Assembly (NCBI RefSeq): GCF_914767665.1
Contig: NC_059504.1
Span: 44,113,720-44,177,719 of the forward strand
Origin: Harmonia axyridis
Lineage: Eukaryota > Arthropoda > Insecta > Coleoptera > Coccinellidae
DNA length: 64,000 nt
Direction of reading: 5' to 3'
Below the pieces are notes generated by a model. The model was not told where the DNA came from, made no database searches, and was given only the letters and a program-made list of their open reading frames with translations. This document shows positions 39,001-54,000 of the stretch, one piece after another. The position numbers and the translations under genes are program-made. Each line of letters begins with the position of its first letter. The stretch's first letter is position 1.

Positions 39001-42000
39001 GAGCGAGGTGCGATTAGGAAGTTTGGGAAAGTTCAACGGGGCGGTTTGGGCTTTGTTCGTCGGCGTTTTCGCATTTTTCCTGTTTCGAGATTTCCACTGG
39101 TGGTTCGAGAGGCAGGGAGGAATCGGAACAAGCACTCGCATAAAATTGAGAGTTTTTACAGAGAGAGTTTCAAGTATGGAACGGAAATTCTCTGAACGGA
39201 GTTTGTTATTTCGAATTGATCACCCTTAATATTTTTTTGCCTTTTGAAATCCTCAATTCTTGAATGGGAATGCCCAATTTTTATATCATACTTAAGAGAT
39301 CTGGTTATTAAATAACGAGACTGCGCGTAGAGGGGCGGGGAAAAAACGAGTAGTCCGTTTGGTATCTAGATATCTTATCTATTCACTCACCAAAACACGT
39401 TCTCGTCACTATTAATGTATTTTTCTACATTCATGCAAAAAGCAAAACTTTATTGAACTATATATAGTGGAAAAAGAAGTTCTTTATTGCACTGGTGCAA
39501 TAAAGTTTTTATTGCACTCATCAGTCATTCTACTTCAACGTGCTGATGGAAATCGTCGACAGTAGCGGAGGGATACGTAGAGGAATCACATGCAAACAAA
39601 CTCAGTGTTGCAAAACAAATATTTCAGCCTGAAGGAAATAACGATGTACAGGTACCAAGTACTAGTACGTTTACAGCAGTAACAAATCAAGAAGTGGATT
39701 TAAAAAGTACTTCACTACGAAATATTTATATTGAAAATTGCACCAATTGTTCATTCACTTTCAACATTGAGGGTAAAAATAAAGTTTGAGTTGAATTGTT
39801 CTTAACGTATTAGTTCCTGTTTTAATGCAAATCGATATTAATAATAAAGTATTCAAGTTGCGCTTTTCATTTTCCTACACCTAGTGCTGCAACTCGTGCA
39901 AAAATTGTTTATTGCACTCGACGTGTTGTCCCACTCGGCCTAACGGCCTCGTCGGACAATTTCACGTCTAGTGCAATAAACATCCACTTTTTGCACTTGT
40001 TGCATAAATAACTATTTTTTCTCGTGCCAAAAACCATGTGTGACGAAAAACAGGAGCAATTTATCAATCTCAAATTTCTAGTTAATTGAAAAAAAAACTC
40101 TGATTGAGTGCAATAAATTGTTGCAAGAGGCCTATAGGGACGATTCTCTATTTCGTGTGCATGTTTTTGAGTGGTGTAAGCGCTTCAGTGAGGGCCGAGA
40201 GAGCACTGAAGATGACCAACGCCCAGATCGCCCTGTCACTGTTTCAACTCCGGAAACAGTGACCAAAACCAACCATATTGTGCGTGCAGATCGTTGAATG
40301 AGCATCTCGACGTATTTCGACAAACACCACTCGAGCTACGCTCTCGTGATGTTTCGCGAAATACGTCTCGTGAATCGGTGTATAATCGAATATCGTCTAT
40401 GCTCTTGTGATATTATAATTGAAAATATTATATTCAGTATCATCTCGAAATTTCCTATTTATGATGTTACAAGCTTCCGTGAAAAGTTTTCTCATACTAA
40501 GTCAATTGCAAAATGAGCTGGACATCCGTCCAATTGCATGAACATGATTCTCCTGGTTGCCAATGGCATATCTTCTAGCAAGATCGGCAAATCGTAAATT
40601 AAAAAATTTAAAAAAAATATATATAATTTCTTCTGTGATGGGAACATTGTGTGCAACAAGTTTGAACATTTGAGACAATTAATTGTAATTTGTGGCAATA
40701 TAATCTAAAGACACAATTTGGTTTTTCAGTGCATCAGTTGAGGAATAACTTCTTTCAGCTATAACTCCAGATCGTCTGATTCTATCACTTTGCGACCTTC
40801 AGGTTTTGTCATGCAAATCTTATGAAAATTCTATTTCTGTTGAGAAAATTCTATCATTACATTTGAATTTTCGGAGAAAAATGAACAAAACAATGAACTT
40901 CTGACTCAGCGCCCCCTATCGGAAGCAGCTAAATCAAATTTATATCATGAGTATATTTTTTCCTTAATCAACAAGATGTTATCTTTCAAACGAGATCTAA
41001 TTTGCTCGAAAATATTAAGACAAACTGAAGTTACAGACATTTAAATCAGTCAGATTTCTCCCTTTCCCCTACCCTTATCTGATGTCGTGAAATCGAAAGT
41101 GACAATTCAAAAAAGATACAGAATATTCCAAGGATTACTGTGATGTAATTTTTTTTCAATTTGATATGAAACATTTTCGAGTAAAATTCATTTTTCTAGT
41201 CGACGATAGCTAATTCGCCCACTGGCGGTGGAGGTATGAACTTCAAAACAATTTCCAGTGTGTTTTCATCGACACTTTAGTGGTAAATATTTTTACCGCA
41301 AGTCTCTACGATGAGTGGATCCTGATATACAGGGTGTTTCCTAAACATACGGCAAAAATTCAGGGGGTTGTTCCTTGGACTATTCTAAGAATATTTTGTC
41401 CTTTGATGATTTTTGAAAAACCTATTTGTTTCGAAGATATAGGGGAAACAAAATTTCAGATAATAACATTTTATTATGAAAAATTACATGAAAATTCAAC
41501 TCAACCTACAAAAACTGTTGAAAATGACCACCTCTAGCCAGCATACAAGCATCCAATCTTCTGCTCATTGACTGCATAGCGATTCATAATAGTCAAAGAT
41601 AAAATGTTAATTGCTAATACATCACAAAACGAATTCAAATGAAAACCGTGTTCAATCTGTATTCCTTTACCATCTGCACTTATCAATTTTTAGTCAAAAA
41701 CTGGCCGTTTTTAGTAATTGGAATGTTGTTAAACAAATTTAAAAATAAATTGTACCTACTTAGTAAACACAGTGCGGTACGCATTTTTATTTAAACTATT
41801 ATTAATTTTAAAAATATGAAAAATGTTGTTCGCCCTGTATCTTCGAAACAAAGAGGTTTTTCAAAAATCATCCAAGGACAAAACATGCTTAAAATAGTCC
41901 AAGGAACAACCCCCTGAATTTTTGCCGCATGTTTAGGAAACACCCTGTATAGCCGCTTACCTCGCTTATTTGCTCACCCTTTACAAAGGCAGAATCGTTA

Positions 42001-45000
42001 TTTTTCAAATAGCAATCAAAATTAGTAAGTACATCATTGTTCCAAAACTAGCATTATTTGAAGAAACTTTTTGATTTGATACATTTTTTAATATACAAAT
42101 ACAATTCAAATTTTTCAATACAATTTTTTTCTTGTCTTTGTCTTATAGTTCAAAAAACCTATTGAATTCTAAAACTTCATCTTGAACATTCATTTTACTA
42201 ACTTGCAGTTGAGGACACACTAGGCTAACCGATTCACAGAAGTAGCAATATCAGCAGGTTTTCAAAGATCTTTTCTCTTACTCTTCTGTGAAATGGGTAT
42301 ACAAACCAACATTTTCAATTGAAATTATAGCAGAGTTTAATTTCATCTTTTAGTTGATGAGGGCGATCTAATGGTTGAGTACAGACGTATTCGTTGTACA
42401 CTCGATAAAATTGCAAATTAATATAGTTAATCGGAGTCTACAAATTTCAAATAAAAGCAGTGTTCTAGATAAACAGTAAAGGCATTATAAATCGTAATTT
42501 AAAAGGTGATTTTCGAAATATTAAACGAGAAAACTACAGTGAAAGTGTTTTCAGTTCATTTTCTTCACACGGGTACAAAAAGTATATATGTAAATATAAT
42601 CGGTCAGGCCGTCTCTAAAGGAACACATACCCGTTCTTACATTTAGAATGACGGAAAGAAATTCTCCAATTACGTCGGAGCATTTGTACGAAGAAATTAT
42701 TAACTCAAAAAAGGAAATAAAGAACTCGATTGCAGCCAGCGAAACGAGAATTTTGTTAGAATTTCAGGCTCTAAAGAATAAGGTTGAACAACTTGAAGCC
42801 GAAAACCAGTTTTTGAAAAATAAGATTGAACATCTTGACCGCATAAATAAGAAGAACAACATAATATTTTTTGGTCTCAAAAAAACAGCAGACGAAATAA
42901 CACCACAGTTCATTTGCGATGAAATAAAACGTTCTCTGAAAATAGAAATTAAGGAAAACGATATCAACGACTGTTATAAATTAGGGAAAAACGAAGACGC
43001 TCCTATCAAGATAGAGTTAATTTCTTATCTGAAAAAGAGAGAGATACTATCGAATGCAAAAATTCTAAAGCAAACTAATCTGAGTATCCTCAATGATCAG
43101 ACAGAGCAGCAACGCGAGGAATATAAAATTCTCAAGAGCAATTTACTGAAAGCCAAAGCCAGTGCACCACAAAAAAAATCCTTCATAAGAGGAAACCGTC
43201 TCATAGTTGGAAGCGCCATATACACTGTACAAGATCTTATCAATAAACAAGTTGAAAACAAAGCAAGCAGTGCACCACCAACCCCATCAACAAGCAAACA
43301 CGGGGGAAGCGCAACAAACGAAGAAGACGAAAACACGAACGAGTCAATCTGGGAGGATACGGAAACTCTAGAAGATACAAGTTCATCGAAATCAAATCTA
43401 GAAAAAAAAGATCACCAAATAGCAAAAACAACACCGAAGTCAACGCTTCACTATAAAGTATTCAAGAAGAAAATTTCGCCGAAGAAAAACGATCAACCAA
43501 GATTGAGACCAAGACATGGATCAACGCAGTGTTAAAAAACTTTCGAGAGACTGAAAAATACATTAATCATATCAAGTAAGTTAACTCTTTAAACAATTTA
43601 AATTACACCGCTTTGTTGAACATTACATGTAGTCATATCTTTAGCATTCCTTACCATGAATCAGTATATCCGAGACTATGAATGTGAAACATACGATACT
43701 CCTATGGAAAATATTGTAAATCTAAAAAGTCATAATTTTAATGATAAGTTTAACATATTGCATATGAATGTACGTAGTATTAATTTGAATTTTCCGGAGT
43801 TTGTCGCATTTTTAGAATATTTGTCTTTGGAGTTCGAAATAATTGTACTGACGGAAACATTTCAAATTGAAAACCTGAATCTGTTTCATCTGAACGGGTT
43901 CGACACTGTTTATAATAAAGGGAATTACAATAAAAACGACGGGGTTGTGGTCTATGTTAAAAAATACTTGAACTTTGATTATGAAGTTATTGAAATTGGG
44001 GAAACCAAGGCGGTAGAAATCTCTCTCAAAAATAATAGCCGCAATAGCAGGAAAGTGACGGCAATCTACAGATCTCCACAACAATGTACAAAACTCTTCA
44101 ATCAAAGTTTATATAACTATCTAGAAAGTTCCTTATCTTCAGAACATGTAATAGTAGGTGATATTAATATTAACACCCTCTCAAATGAAGATTTTGTAGA
44201 AGAGTACAAGAATATTATGCAGAGTTTTGGATTCACATCTGTGATAAACAAATGCACAAGACCAGAGAGCGGATCTTGTCTAGATCATTTTTATATTAAA
44301 GGGTGGAATACAAATTTTAATTCAAATGACAAAAACGGCTGTATTATACAATACTTAATTACCGACCACTATCCGATTATGTTGTCTTGTAATAAAACAA
44401 GTGAGCATAAAGTATCAAAAAATAAAAGCAGAGAGAAGATTTATGTGAATTATGAGCAACTGAAAAAAGATCTAATAAATGAGACCTGGCAAAAAATGTA
44501 CTCAGAAGTCGGCGCACACTCCGCAACTGAGACATTCCTCAATATTCTGACGAGTCATATTAACAAAAACACTCATAGTGTGAAGCTTAAGAGCAAAAAT
44601 GTTAAGCGAAAACCCTGGATAACACCATCTCTATTAAAATTAATAAACAAAAAAAATGATATATACATGGAACTTAAAGAGGAACCGGATAATCTCGAGC
44701 TAAAGAACACTTATCGCAACTTAAAAAATCAGATACAGCAACTTATTGACGAGGCAAAGAAAAATAACTTGGAGAAATTTATTTCAAAAAACGAATCAGA
44801 AACAAAGGGCATATGGGATTATGTAAAAAACATTTGTAATGAGAAAAAACCGACAACGGAAATTAAAACAATCGAAACAGAAAATGGCCCTTCAGATAAT
44901 CCGAAAGAAATCACCGAAGCTTTCAACAAACATTATAGTACTTTAGGAGAGGAATATGCAGAAAATATTCCAAACATAGAGAACTATCAAGAGAAAAATA

Positions 45001-48000
45001 TTTCTGTAGGTGAAACATTCTTCCTAACTCCAACAAATCTTCAAGAAATAGAAGCAACAATCGAAAAATTGAAAAATGGAAAATCTCCCGGAAATGACGG
45101 CTTACAAGCAGAAACATTAAAACAAATAAAAGCAGAAATTTCCGCACCCCTCTCTGACCTGATAAATTATTGTTTTGAAAGTGGTATTTTTCCAAATGTA
45201 TTGAAGATTGGTAAAATAAAACCACTCTACAAAAGTGGAGATAAAACTAAAATATGCAATTACAGACCGATTTCATTAATTTCAAATATTTCTAAAATAA
45301 TAGAAAAAATCCTAAAGCATAGAATGATTTCTTTCCTTGACCAAAATAATATTCTGGATAAAGGTCAATTTGGATTTAGGCGAGGCAGATCCACCGAAGA
45401 CGCTATACGTGAGCTTACTGATAAAATTTATGAATGCTTAGATGGAAAAATTCCTAGCTTATGTGTATTCGTGGACCTTGCGAAAGCATTCGATACTGTC
45501 AGTCACAAGAAATTACTAAATAAACTTTGGAGTTGTGGTTTCCGTGGAGTCAGTAACGAGCTGCTGAAAAGTTATTTGACCAATCGTCGACAGATGGTAG
45601 AAATTAATGGAAACATAAGTTCTTTGAGAGCAGTTACTTATGGGGTTCCACAGGGGACTGTTCTCGGTCCAGTTCTGTTTTTAATTTACATAAATAGCTT
45701 GTTAAAATGCAATACCACTGGTCATATAATTAGTTTTGCTGACGACACCGCTATACACTATCGAGCAGATACATGGGACAATCTTAAAAAAAAAGTTGAA
45801 AATGATTTTACCAATTTGCAACTCTGGTTTCAAGCAAACAAACTTACTTTAAATTGCACTAAAACAAAATACATGCCTTTCTCGTCATATTCTACTGGCC
45901 TGCCATCTATAGGAAATATTGAGGTTAACTCAGATATAACAATTCCCGAAACAGCAGCTATTCGATATCTTGGCGTGATAATAGATTCAAATTTAAAATG
46001 GGATCACCACATTCACCATGTAGTCAAAAAACTAAGAGGTCTGCTGTACAAATTTAGAACAATGAAAAAGTATTTTAGAAGTTCTAAATATTTGATGATT
46101 CTGTTCAACGCCTTGGTCCAATCCCAGATCAACTATGGGATCTTAGGTTGGGGAGGTATATACGATAAACACTTGGAAAATCTGAACGTTACTCAAAGAT
46201 GGATTTTAAGAATAATATTCGGAAAAAAAATCAGGTATCCAAGTGAACAGCTTTACGAAATTTCAAAAGTGTTGGATGCTAGACAACTATATAGCCTCAA
46301 AATAATGACAAATATTTTCAAAGGAAAGTTAAAACTGGCTAAAATTGATCACCCATTCAACACAAGAAATAGAGATAATACCTACCAGACCCAGAGATCA
46401 AAAAAAAGAATAGGACAAAGAACCTGTAACTACATTGCACCTCGCCTATATGCTAAGATTCCTGAATACCTGAAGAAAATAAAAAATTTTAAGCGTTTCA
46501 AAAATAAAATCAAATTTTGGATTCTAGAACAAGGTCGTAAATTTATTAAAATCATAATAAATCAAGAAGAAGATAAATGAATATTCAATAATAATACCTC
46601 GATTTTGACCACCTACCTGATTATGACAGCTTACCCAATTTTGACATTTTACCGACGTCGACAACTTCCTCAGAATCGACATTTTTTTTCCCAAATTCGA
46701 CTTATGACTCAGACTGTACAATGATTGAAAATTGTTGTTAATTAGTTTTTCTTATACATGAATTAAACCTTAGTTATAATCACCACAGTTAAGAAAATTG
46801 TTAAGTTTTATGTTACGCACAGGCATCCATTCTCTGAAATGGAGACCTCTGTAACTTATTATGTTTATTTATATGATTGCTTTGAATAAACATTATTATT
46901 ATATTAATAAATAATCAAAATTATGGACATAAATTTGATACTTATATTAGATCCCTTCATCAACATCGCCTTCATCAAGTAGACACTTTTATAAGTAGTA
47001 TTTATAAGATGATAATTCTTCGGGTTGAAATTACTCGTATTTTTCGTTGTTCATCTAAATTCTCATTACGATCCTTCTACTACATCAAAGCAATAGAAAC
47101 GAAAAAGGGAAAAGTGACCATTAAGAAGGATTCAGAAAGCCGAAAATACCCGAGTATAATCATATTTCAGGTCTTTCACCGAAACCGATAAAACTCAAAC
47201 GGAAGAGGGTCAACGGGGAAAAATTTTCCTTTCATGCACTCACCTTGCTGTTGGCGAAGAAGGACGTAAACATTTGCTTGATCTGCTTCTTGCTCTGGTC
47301 TCCCTCGTGGAGGCTGAGGGTCGAGCTGGCAACATGATTGGTCTCATCTGCACTCGAACTGAAAAAGCTTCCGCTTCTCGGCTTGTAGCTCTGAAAGCAA
47401 CCACGATATTATTGACGGGATTTGCGAAATGGTGTTAGTGTGCCGAATGGGATGCGTTCCCTGGGGATAGTATGGGTGATGGAAGATACTGCGGCTTACC
47501 TCGGATTTCTTCCTGAGCTGATTGCCGTATATTGATCCCGATAGACGTTTATTGCTTGTTTCTTTCGCTGGAACAAAAAGAAAACTAATTTGTATTGAAA
47601 CTGTTAGAGTAGAGCTTCATAATTCCTCAAGTTTCATACAGGACAAGTTTCTATGGTTGTTGTCTATGGTTTGATAGTTGAGAATGTCTAAGATGCATAG
47701 AAAACCTGATGTGTCTACTTCATAGAATAATAAACATAGATAGAGGGAGTATGCGCAATTTTTACAAGTCCCCAACATGGTCAGATTACGTTGTCGGATT
47801 GGGATATATTTCAAAATCCACAATTTTACTATATCATTATGAATGTACATTATATCGAATGAAATACATTTATTTGAGTGATTCCCAGTTAAATATGCAA
47901 CTTTGAATATTTGGAATCCGATGTTTTTCCTAATTGTCGAATTAATAATAAGCAGAATATTTATTATTTTCTGTATCTACCTGCTGAACTCCAAGTTATG

Positions 48001-51000
48001 GCAACTTTTGCTCTCATAGTGTCAATGATTGTTTCACGTCGTTTGGCGAGCTTAAAGTTTTCTGAATTTCTGATATATTAAGGTATTTATCTCAATATAT
48101 CTTGAGTTGACATGAAATGTTTAACCACTATGGTAGATAAGAAGTGCGTTCTTTGTGGAGAAACTCGCGAATTGAGTGAAAAATTGTATCACTAATATGT
48201 ATTCATTTGCGCGCGCTTCATGTCAAATTTGATAGTTCATGTTGGGGACAAAATTTGCCCACTGAACAGTCATATGCTCCACCTATCTATCTACTTAAGG
48301 GGGAGATTTTTCAGATTTACACCTACTTGATTTCGAGAGATCGCGTAAGTTTCAGATGGCGCATACTTCGTTTATATTTGACATTTCTCTCGATTCTCGG
48401 CTCTCGTGATCTTTGAGTATGGAACAATAATATTTTATATTATTTGCTCGTGATAATCTTCTATACTCTATCATTATATTCCATTCATTTCATTAAAAAT
48501 TCGATAGGAACTGAATTGTAATTTATTGTGGAAATATGCAGCGTCTAAAATCAGTATTTCATTTTCAAAAGGCACCAGACAGATTCGAACAATACTGAAG
48601 AGCGCCACCTTACAGAACTCTGATTAAGCAAAACACTATGTGGACTATCAAAAAAAGTCTGAAACAAATTCGAATCAGTGCACAATCCAGCTTTTCTACC
48701 TCTTAAGAATGTCAAACTGTGTTGACATTTCAGTAATGTTTGGCAATTTATCATGACTCCTTTGAAGCCATAACAACGCTTACAAATTGTGAAAATTTAT
48801 TTTGAAAAAATGAATCTGTTAGCGTTGTTAGTAGACCATTTTACGGTCAACATAATTGGCCTAGTGCTGGCCAGCAATTCGTGCTGTTATTGATAGATTC
48901 TTCAATAATTTTACTCTTCTTTCTTCAAAACCACCAACAAGACAGAGAATGTGCATAACGAAGAGAATATTGCTATTGCATGAATGAAATTCTGACTATT
49001 CAATAATATCGCAGTATACATACACCTCTTTCGTACAATTGTCACTTGTCTATCAATTGGATGACATTTGGTATGGGTATTCGGGTTAAGACATATAGGG
49101 TGGTCCAACTAAAACTCAACAGCTCGATTCTCCGATTTTAAAATGAAAATGTGGAAAATCACTCGGACCCGTAAATTTCTGATTCGAGGGGTAACAACTT
49201 TTCCGCTTTTTTCATCCTTGTAACTTCAATCCCCTAACGGGAGTGAGCACAACCCCTTTATTTTGAATATGAATAAGGGATGTTACGATAACTTATTTTG
49301 AAGATCGTACCGAGTACTATGTTACCCTTTAATTTCACTACAAAATATCCATCTGAAAGATGAAACTCAATAATCAGAGTAAGTACTGCCCTGAAAATAT
49401 TGAAATAACATGAAACATTTAGAAGAGTTGTATGCAGTAAAGCCACAAAATCTAAACAAACAGACAGCTGATTCCAAAACTTCCAAACTTTCCAAACTTT
49501 TATGAATCACTTCCGAAAGTAACTGTCTTAGGATACACAACAAGCTACTTTTCTGGAAGACATGTATGATATGCATTCACCACTAGACTATTACCAATAA
49601 TTCATGTAACACCCTGTATAAGTGATCTCATTTTTATTCCTCGAAGAATCTAAATTTAATTCCCAAGTTCACCCAAATGCACAAACCAATTCATAGCAAG
49701 GTGGCTAATAACTAACATTCCGAGTCCATCCAAATATCGATCTTATAATCCCCTACAATCAAACATCAACAATATTTAGAGCAAATGAGCCATTAGGGCA
49801 ACAGCAGAGGGGGAGCAACGGCTGCTAGATACATACAGGAAATTCGGTAGTTTGTAGAAAATGAAAGTCCCAACTAGAGCACCAGCACGGTAACACGGTG
49901 GCATGAATACGAAGAGTGGCACAGTATCTGTATCTTCTGCAACATTAAATCCTCATCTCATGCATGTTGGCTTATTCCAGGCGCGCTTCGAAAATGTAAT
50001 TCACCAAGATATAAATGTTTGCTGTTCTGACATGCGGAAATTATTCCGTAAGAAATGTGGACTTCAAGGTTATACCTGGAAAGAGGGACTCGGAATGGAA
50101 TCCTCGTTATACACCCAAATTTTTGGTGGTTGAATTATTCCCAGTAGGATATACGTGGAATAATCCAGGCTCGAAGTATTTGAACCATGAAAGTTTTCAA
50201 TGTAGGTTGGGTTATGAAATGTCAATGGGTTAGGATACAGGGTCTTCAGAAATGATTGTAACATCGCAGTTGTTTTTGAATTATTTTTTGGCACCCCTCA
50301 CTGAGAGTCCGAACTGTACTAGATTTTTCACCATAATTTAACCCCCCTTTAACTTTGTTATTGAAAGAGGTACAAAAAAATGTTTGCTACGGAAGTTTCA
50401 TGAAATCGACTAGTGTTTTTCAAAATGATTTCACAAAATGAAATATATACAGCGTGGGCAACTTATTGATTGCAACTTCATTCTTTCAAATGGAACATCC
50501 TGTATATTCTTCTGTATTTGACTAGCTCTTTTTTTCCCTGATTTCGAATATATAACATATGTAATCAGCCTCTTCCCAATAGATATGCTCTCTCGCAAAA
50601 TCCAAACGCGCCCTTCGATGGGCTGGGGTAAGAGCAGGGCCTCTTGCCGCGACACGAGGCCTTAAATCATATTCCCTGAGGCGATTTCTTATTGTCTGAG
50701 TGCTAATTTGCACCCCATGAGTTTGCTCAAGCTGATTTTGAAGGAGGCGAGCTGTTGCAAACCGTTGTCTCAACGAAGAAACTCTCAAGTAACGTTCTTG
50801 AATGGCAGTTGTTACCCGTGGTCTACCCTGTCCTGGTCTTCGGACATTCATACCTGTCTCCCTGAATCGCTGCAACATTTTGGACACACTTGTATGGGAA
50901 ACTCCAAACCTTTCTGCAATTCTTGTGTATGTCCACCCTTCTTCTCGCAAAACTACCGCTTGGGCACATTCCTCTTGGGTCAAATTGCGTGTTTCGCGTT

Positions 51001-54000
51001 GCATAGCGATAGAGTGTGGAAAATCAAACGAAAGAAAAACTATTGATGACTAGAATTGATCGAGAACAACTGATTTTAGAATGGAGCCAATACATTCAAA
51101 ATCTGATAATCTCATCTTTATTTATTCCTGCTGGGAAAAAACATCTGTATTGAAGAAAAACGTTGAAAGTGGATAACATATGCATGCATAATTCTGATAA
51201 AAATAATTATCATAGAGAACACCTTCAGTTGTAGAATAAATTTGAGATTTCCATAATGTGCGTTAATTCTTTTGCGCAGTGTATTTTGTATAACCAAAAT
51301 AAAAATTTCGTATCAACTTTTGTTTACTACACTTACGGATTTGAATAATGTAACTTATATTCGTCTAAAATTGTATATCTTAAAAATTTGAGCTACTAGG
51401 TAAAAATGAATACGTTATTTCAATTCAGGGCATCAAATTGATATAGAATCAGCTCAAAAACCTCGTCACCAAAATAGCTCTGTCCCTTTGATAATCAAAA
51501 CATGATCATAACATAAGGTTTGCAGTTCTGCAATAATCCATGAAACAATCGTCAAAAAAGCATAGTGAGATCATAACAAACATCTGTCAGAAATCAGCCC
51601 AAGGACACGAAAACGGCCTTGTATGATGCAGGGTTCATTCAGAATTAAGCCTGGAGCAAGGATCGCACAAAACATGTTCCTTGCAAACACGGACAATTGA
51701 CTCGGATGTTATTCACGTGTATCAATTTTACACTCCAGAGGGTTCCGCTCAGACCCAGTATACGGTTGTGGGGTAGCACACGATGTATCGTGCATCGACT
51801 CCTGCACTTACTTGTAAACATGAAAATTGGGTTGAGCAGAGCAGAGGCAAAGAGTGGTAAGTCTATTTCTGAACGACAGGATGATGGATGAGTGAGAGTT
51901 CAAACACATGCACCACGTAGATTACAAGATAAGGGGTTGAAGTTTTCCAACATGTTTCACCATCTTATCGGGATTGTTTCAGTGAGTGCGGAAAGCTTTT
52001 TCTGTGGTCTGAATTTTTTATGAATTTCAGTTTACTTGGATCCCTGAAGAGTTCATTATAAAAATCACCACGGTTTTTGGGAAGAGTTTATTCCTCAGAG
52101 TAATAAACATAGATAGAGGGAGCATATGTCATTTTCAGTAAGCAAATTTTGTCCCCAACATGTACTATCAAATTTGACATGAAGCGCGCGGAAGAGAAAA
52201 CATATCAGTGATAAGATATTTCAGTCAATTCACGAGTTTCTCCACAAAGAACGCACTTCTTATATCCCATAGTGGATCAACGTTTCATATCAACTCAAAA
52301 TATATTGGGATGTATACCTAAATATATCAGAAATTCAGAATACAAACTTCAAGCGCGCCAAAGAACGTGAAACAACGGACGACACTAGAAGAGCAATAGT
52401 TGCCAAACCTTGGATTTCTGTAGGTAGATACAGAAAATAATAAAAATTCTGCATACTATAAATTCGACAATTAGGAAAAATATCGGATTCCGAATATTCA
52501 AATTTGCATATTTAATTGAGAATCACACAAATAAAGACGTTTCATTCAATATAATATAAATTCATAATGATATAGTAAAATTGTGGATTTGAAAATATAT
52601 CACAATCCGACAACGTAATCTAACTTTGTTGGGAACATGTAAAAATTGCTTATACTCCCTCTATCTATGTTTATTACTCTATGGTTTATTCAGATATATA
52701 CTGCTCCACAAAAATAACAGAGATTTTGAGACTGTTTCAAAAGTTTCCATTTTTTTTACCAATAGCCCTATTGAATTCATCCGCACTAAGTTTACGCGTA
52801 GGAATTTCTTCAAAACAAGTTTTCAGATTTTGAATCAAACAACATCAAGACAAGAACTTGCCTGAAACTAAGAAAGATATTAAACGATTGATAAAAACCA
52901 TTCAGATATAAAAAAGTAAAATTTTATTTCTCATAAATGAACAGTGGGTTGATAAAAATAGGCAACTTTTGGAATGGCCAGAAAGACTTCGAACTTCCTT
53001 AACTTTTGTGGAGCAGTATATTCTGTCAATGACTTTATAATTTCTGTCTCTTGAAATGTTGGCGTATTCAGAATCCTTGTTTGTGGTGATTGTTCAAAGA
53101 CTTATTCAAAATATTCTGTTCGTTACTTTTTATGAAAACAATACCAGGGATTGGCGGATAGATAATAAATAACATATTGCGTGTCACTATTAGATAGTTT
53201 TCAGAAAATTATATATTCAACTTTAGTTCATTAATTTAATTATCATGGATCTAGTTGAGTATTCACCGACGCAAAGCGAACACTGAAGAGTTTTCAAATT
53301 GAAATGATAAAATTTAAAATGATTATAATAGCAACACTTTATTATTTCTTATTTACATTTTTGTGGTCAGTAGGTTGTCATTTAATCATGGGATGAAGCG
53401 CACTTCTGGTACGTCAACAAACAAAACTGCCACATTTGGAGTGAAGCTAATCCTCAAGTGTATGTCAAAACACCGTTACATCCAGAAAAACTGACTGTTT
53501 GGTGCGCTTTATGGGCTGGTGGAATCATTGGTCCGTACTTCTTCAAAAACGATGATGAACGTTACAGTCAATGGTGATCGGTATAGAGCTTTGATTACTA
53601 ACTTTTTCATTCCTGAATTGAACAACCAAGATGTCCAGGAGCTGTGGTTCCAACAAGACGGCGCAACATGTCACACAGCTCGTGCCACAATCGATTTATT
53701 GAAAGACACGTTTGGTGACCGCCTAATTTCACGTTTTGGACCTGTGAATTGGCCTCCAAGATCTTGTGATTTAACACCGCTAGACTACTTTCTGTGGGGC
53801 TTCGTAAAGTAATTGGTCAATGCGGATAAGCCACAAACCCTCGACCATTTGGAAGACAACATTCGCTGTGTTATTGCCGATATACGGCCACAAATGTTGG
53901 AAAAAGTCATCGAAAATTGGACGTCCAGATTGGACTACATCCGAGCCAGCCGTGGCGGTCGTATGCCAGAAATCATATTTAAAATGTAATGCCACAAGAT

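Larger units (their letters stand above)
42400..46905 (+). mobile_element. Apparently intact CR1/Jockey-group LINE
   Basis: Both ORFs are open: ORF1 42648-43535 and ORF2 43656-46580, with a 120-base spacer. The 3' UTR (46581 to about 46900) ends with AATAAACATTATTATTATAT, an ATT-type repeat tail instead of poly(A). The 5' boundary is approximate. It lies in the 18.8-kb GEF intron in antisense orientation, so its own promoter and signals would read against the host transcript. No RNase H domain follows the reverse transcriptase. Clade assignment (CR1/L2/Jockey group) is an inference from the APE-RT layout. Confidence 0.85.

Noticed and set aside
38812..39229. ORFs on both strands up to 109 residues
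   Set aside because: Explained by higher GC content; biased Arg/Pro/Lys composition and no similarity recalled. Kept only as a possible regulatory patch.
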